The position numbers were made by a program, and so were the translations under genes. From the NCBI RefSeq assembly GCF_938045405.1, contig NZ_CALIMW010000075.1, positions 1-6,942 of the forward strand: a stretch of 6,942 nucleotides of DNA, read 5' to 3'. Source of the stretch: an uncultured Campylobacter sp. GTDB taxonomy: Bacteria > Campylobacterota > Campylobacteria > Campylobacterales > Campylobacteraceae. Under the pieces are notes generated by a model that saw only the letters and a list, made by a program, of their open reading frames with translations, was not told where the DNA came from and searched no databases. The stretch's first letter is position 1, and every line of letters starts with the position of its first letter. Shown one piece after another: positions 5,073-6,942 of the stretch.

Positions 5073-5310
5073 AAAGCCAAAAATCGACTATCCGCTCTTT
5101 TGGGAATATAAAATTATCCTGGACGCAAGCACCCAAAAGCGCGAGCAGATCGATGAAATTTTAAAGGGCGAAAATTACAAAATAGACTTTTCGCGCTTTT
5201 CAAACGGCGGCAAATATATGAGCTTCAACGTAAGCGTTTTCGTTAAAGACGACTTGCATCGAAACGAAATTTTCGAGCGCTTAAAGGCTCATTTTAAATA
5301 CATACTGTAG
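5050..5310 (+). CDS. DUF493 (HP0495/YbeD-like) ACT-fold small protein
   Basis: This 86-residue protein matches the HP0495-like branch of DUF493: an opening CILGAEKPKIDYPLFWEYKI, a mid-helix REQIDEILKGENYKI, and the strand KYMSFNVSVFV followed by a helix that ends LKAHFKYIL. Structures of family members show an ACT-like alpha/beta fold; the biochemical role is unknown and is probably binding of a small molecule or a protein partner. It starts with GTG and overlaps moaC by 23 bases in another frame, so translation is probably coupled. It is followed after eight bases by the helical protein gene. From memory, the same neighbour order occurs in C. jejuni (Cj0252-Cj0254), which suggests an old, stable operon. 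Confidence 0.88.
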   Translation: MACILGAEKPKIDYPLFWEYKIILDASTQKREQIDEILKGENYKIDFSRFSNGGKYMSFNVSVFVKDDLHRNEIFERLKAHFKYIL

Positions 5311-5318
5311 GAGAGGAT

Positions 5319-6578
5319 ATGAAGGAAAAACTGATAGAAAAATTCGGCGCCGATCTCGCGCAAATTTCACAAGCCGAGCTAGCCTCATATGTGCAAGAGC
5401 TCGCCTTGCAAGAAGCCACGAAGGCTTTGTGTGAGCTTGACGACGAGAGTAAAAGCGCCAAAAGCACGCAATTAATCCTAGACTTCGCAGCCGAGTTAAA
5501 AAACGCGGGCGCGCTTAGCGATGAGACGGCAGAAGCCCTACTTAACGGCGTTAAAAAGGCGCTGTGTGACGAGGACGAGCAGGCTCTTTACAAGCTCATC
5601 TACGACTACGACGATCTGCGCAAAAAGATCGCTTGTAAACAAAAGGCGATTAAAACCCTTGTTTTGCGCAGCTACGACGATCTGGATACCGCGCTGCAAA
5701 ACGCAAGCGAAGCGGAGCTAAAAGAACGCATAGGCTCGGCGCTACAGCGAGCGATCGCGAGCAAACTTCCGCTTGCGGACGTACTTAAAGAAGCAAGCGA
5801 ACTGGCCTTTATAAGCGTGCTAGAAAGCGGCACCGACATCGAGGATACCGCGCACGAGACGGCGAAAAACATCGCATTTTCGGCTATAGGCGACGGAGAA
5901 TTTACGAAATTCCGCACAAAAGAAATTTCAAAAATCATCATAAATCGCGCGATTTTCGTCGCAAACGAGAGCAAAAATACAGCCTCTGCGCTGATTAGAG
6001 GCGCGATTTTAGGCTGCTACGACGGCATAAACAAAGCCGCCGAAAGATACCGCGACGAGCTAAGTTTCTCGCCAGCAAGCGACGCACAGAGCTTAGAGAA
6101 CGAAAGGCTTCAAATTTCGCAGATGAGCGAGCTATTTAGCGCGGTTTTAAGCGATGCGGTCGCAAGCTCGGAGGAGCCCGCTAAAAGCGAAATCGCCAAG
6201 ATCGCCGATGAAGAATTCGGCGGCTACCTGGCTAAATTTAGAAAAATTTCAAGCGATCTTGCCGAGCAGCTAAGCGCCAAAATCGGCGAAATCGAGCTTG
6301 GCGAGCGCGCGAAAAAGGCGAGCGCCAAGGCGCGCGAAATCACTCAAGAGCTGAGCCAAAAAAGCGCCAAAATCATCGAAAACCTCGATCTGGAAGAGAA
6401 ACTGGACGCAATCAAAAAAGAGCTTAGCGAATTTGAAAAGAAAATGAGCCAAAAATTTGCCGAGCTAAAAAGCTCCGACGTCGCTAAAAACGTAAGCGAA
6501 AGGGCGCGCGAGATGAGCGCTAAGGCTTACGAGGCCGCAAAAGAGACGATCGCCAAGCTAAAGTCCAAAAAGGACTAA
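5319..6578 (+). CDS. Long all-helical cytosolic protein, uncharacterised
   Basis: I do not recognise a characterised gene. The 419 residues are almost wholly predicted helix, rich in Ala, Glu, Lys, Ser and Leu, with no signal peptide or membrane segment. Residues 1-110 form an acidic helical region. Residues 110-250 form a more conserved-looking core (RSYDDLDTALQNA, ADVLKEASELAFISVLESG, NTASALIRGAILGCYDGINKA). Residues 290-419 are a charged coiled-coil or amphipathic stretch with 11-residue-like phasing (KASAKAREITQELSQKSAKI, DVAKNVSERAREM, KAYEAAKETIAKLKSKK), reminiscent of phasins, LEA-type or apolipoprotein-like helices. It might belong to the epsilonproteobacterial DUF6781 group; this is a memory-level guess. 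An AGGAGAGG ribosome site overlaps the preceding TAG stop and fixes the ATG start. It is the last gene of the moaC operon. A scaffold or surface-coating role is possible but not shown. Confidence 0.85.
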   Translation: MKEKLIEKFGADLAQISQAELASYVQELALQEATKALCELDDESKSAKSTQLILDFAAELKNAGALSDETAEALLNGVKKALCDEDEQALYKLIYDYDDLRKKIACKQKAIKTLVLRSYDDLDTALQNASEAELKERIGSALQRAIASKLPLADVLKEASELAFISVLESGTDIEDTAHETAKNIAFSAIGDGEFTKFRTKEISKIIINRAIFVANESKNTASALIRGAILGCYDGINKAAERYRDELSFSPASDAQSLENERLQISQMSELFSAVLSDAVASSEEPAKSEIAKIADEEFGGYLAKFRKISSDLAEQLSAKIGEIELGERAKKASAKAREITQELSQKSAKIIENLDLEEKLDAIKKELSEFEKKMSQKFAELKSSDVAKNVSERAREMSAKAYEAAKETIAKLKSKKD

Positions 6579-6718
6579 ATGGGCGCTGCAGAGGTAAAAT
6601 CCCTAGCGGTAAACACTCGGCGCTCACTGCTTTGCGCTGCAAAATTTACTAGCATGCCTTAAAGCTCGCGTGCCCTAAAAGAAAGGAGCTTTCGTTAGAG
6701 TTTGCGAGGCCTGCGCAG

Positions 6719-6770
6719 AATTCTTTATGCGCTTTAACGGCGCTGTAAAATTCCATGCCGATAAAGAATT
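6719..6770. repeat. 10-bp perfect inverted repeat
   Basis: AATTCTTTAT (6719-6728) and ATAAAGAATT (6761-6770) are perfectly complementary and enclose 32 bases that include one copy of the GCGCTG repeat. In RNA the stem could extend by a G-U and an A-U pair on the outside. No T-run follows directly, so it is not a standard terminator. Confidence 0.6.
6740..6760 (+). repeat. Short dispersed repeat, copy A
   Basis: This 21-base unit reads GCGCTGTAAAATTCC then ATGCCG. It matches copy B at 6802-6822 at 19 of 21 positions. A partial relative, GCGCTGCAAAATTT, is at 6634-6647 and is followed after six bases by ATGCC. Looser relatives occur at 46-60 and 89-103. All lie outside genes. Confidence 0.6.
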
Positions 6771-6801
6771 TTACGAATTTTGCATAACTAAATTTAGATG
6801 C

Positions 6802-6822
6802 GCGCTGCAAAATTCCGTGCCG
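6802..6822 (+). repeat. Short dispersed repeat, copy B
   Basis: This unit reads GCGCTGCAAAATTCC then GTGCCG. It differs from copy A only by C for T at position 7 and G for A at position 16. The two copies start 62 bases apart in the same orientation. Confidence 0.6.
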
Positions 6823-6876
6823 CCAAAAATCCTACGGCGATGCGAGACCCCGGTCCAACCAAATCTTGCCGCAGTG

Positions 6877-6902
6877 ATAAAATTCTAAGTGCAAAATTTT
6901 AT
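6877..6902. repeat. 8-bp inverted repeat with 10-base loop
   Basis: ATAAAATT (6877-6884) and AATTTTAT (6895-6902) form a perfect A/T-only dyad. It could be a weak hairpin or an operator-like site. It may also be a chance product of the local AAAATTTT bias. Confidence 0.45.
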
Positions 6903-6942
6903 AGCTGTCAGAGCATATATAAAATTCCAAAAACGGCGCGGA

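Larger units (their letters stand above)
6579..6942. other. Repeat-bearing non-coding right edge
   Basis: No convincing gene follows the operon. A 27-codon frame at 6579-6662 begins one base after the stop with an AAGGA-like site, but its sequence is unremarkable. The stretch contains the repeats and dyads listed separately, a 7-bp hairpin AAAGCTC/GAGCTTT (6661-6667 and 6686-6692) without a following T-run, and a TATATAAAAT string at 6916-6925 that could be a promoter for a gene beyond the window. I see no clear terminator for the moaC operon. Confidence 0.5.

Noticed and set aside
6579..6662. 27-codon frame starting right after the operon with an AAGGA-like site
   Set aside because: The ribosome-like bases belong to the Lys codons of the preceding gene, the peptide has no feature, and it runs into a repeat. 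It could be real but cannot be supported.
1..6942. CRISPR array, phage or transposon
   Set aside because: No regularly spaced direct repeats, no recombinase or phage structural gene, and no terminal inverted repeats with target duplication were found.

Overview
The window looks like chromosomal DNA from a Campylobacter of the oral or gut group with intermediate GC content (C. gracilis, C. showae, C. rectus and C. concisus are the sort of species to compare). The reasons are: non-coding DNA crowded with AAATTT/AAAATTTT words; -10 boxes of the TATAAT/TAAAAT type with no clear -35 box; AAGGA/AAGGAGG ribosome sites a few bases before the starts; and a moaC, HP0495-like (DUF493), long helical protein order that, from memory, matches Cj0252-Cj0254 of C. 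jejuni. The species call is inference; the gene calls below do not depend on it. No transposase, integrase, tRNA, rRNA or CRISPR array was seen.

Layout. Bases 1-132 are non-coding. Bases 133-2170 (minus strand) form a two-gene operon: a DUF3737 right-handed beta-helix protein, then, one base after its stop, a MalY/PatB-type PLP C-S lyase. Bases 2171-2569 are a spacer holding the operon promoter. Bases 2570-3049 (minus) encode a small exported protein with a FixH/YtkA-like domain and a His-rich tail. A 116-bp divergent promoter region follows. Bases 3166-3978 (plus) encode a YegP-type tandem DUF1508 protein and a Gly-rich protein with one canonical EF-hand/dockerin-type calcium loop. Bases 3979-4478 are a long non-coding spacer. 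Bases 4479-4553 look like a complete tiny transcription unit: a TATAAT promoter, about 60 nt of RNA and a very strong intrinsic terminator. Bases 4570-6578 are the moaC operon with its own promoter. Bases 6579-6942 are repeat-bearing non-coding DNA.

How the genes work together. The two minus-strand genes at the left are almost certainly co-translated, so the beta-helix protein may serve the same sulfur amino-acid job as the lyase, but its function is unknown. MoaC catalyses an early step of molybdenum-cofactor synthesis. Its two downstream partners are coupled to it by overlap and close spacing but have no obvious role in that pathway. The most unusual item is the putative small RNA ahead of moaC. 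It carries an exposed ACCUCCUUU segment, the same as the anti-Shine-Dalgarno tail of 16S rRNA, just before its terminator hairpin.
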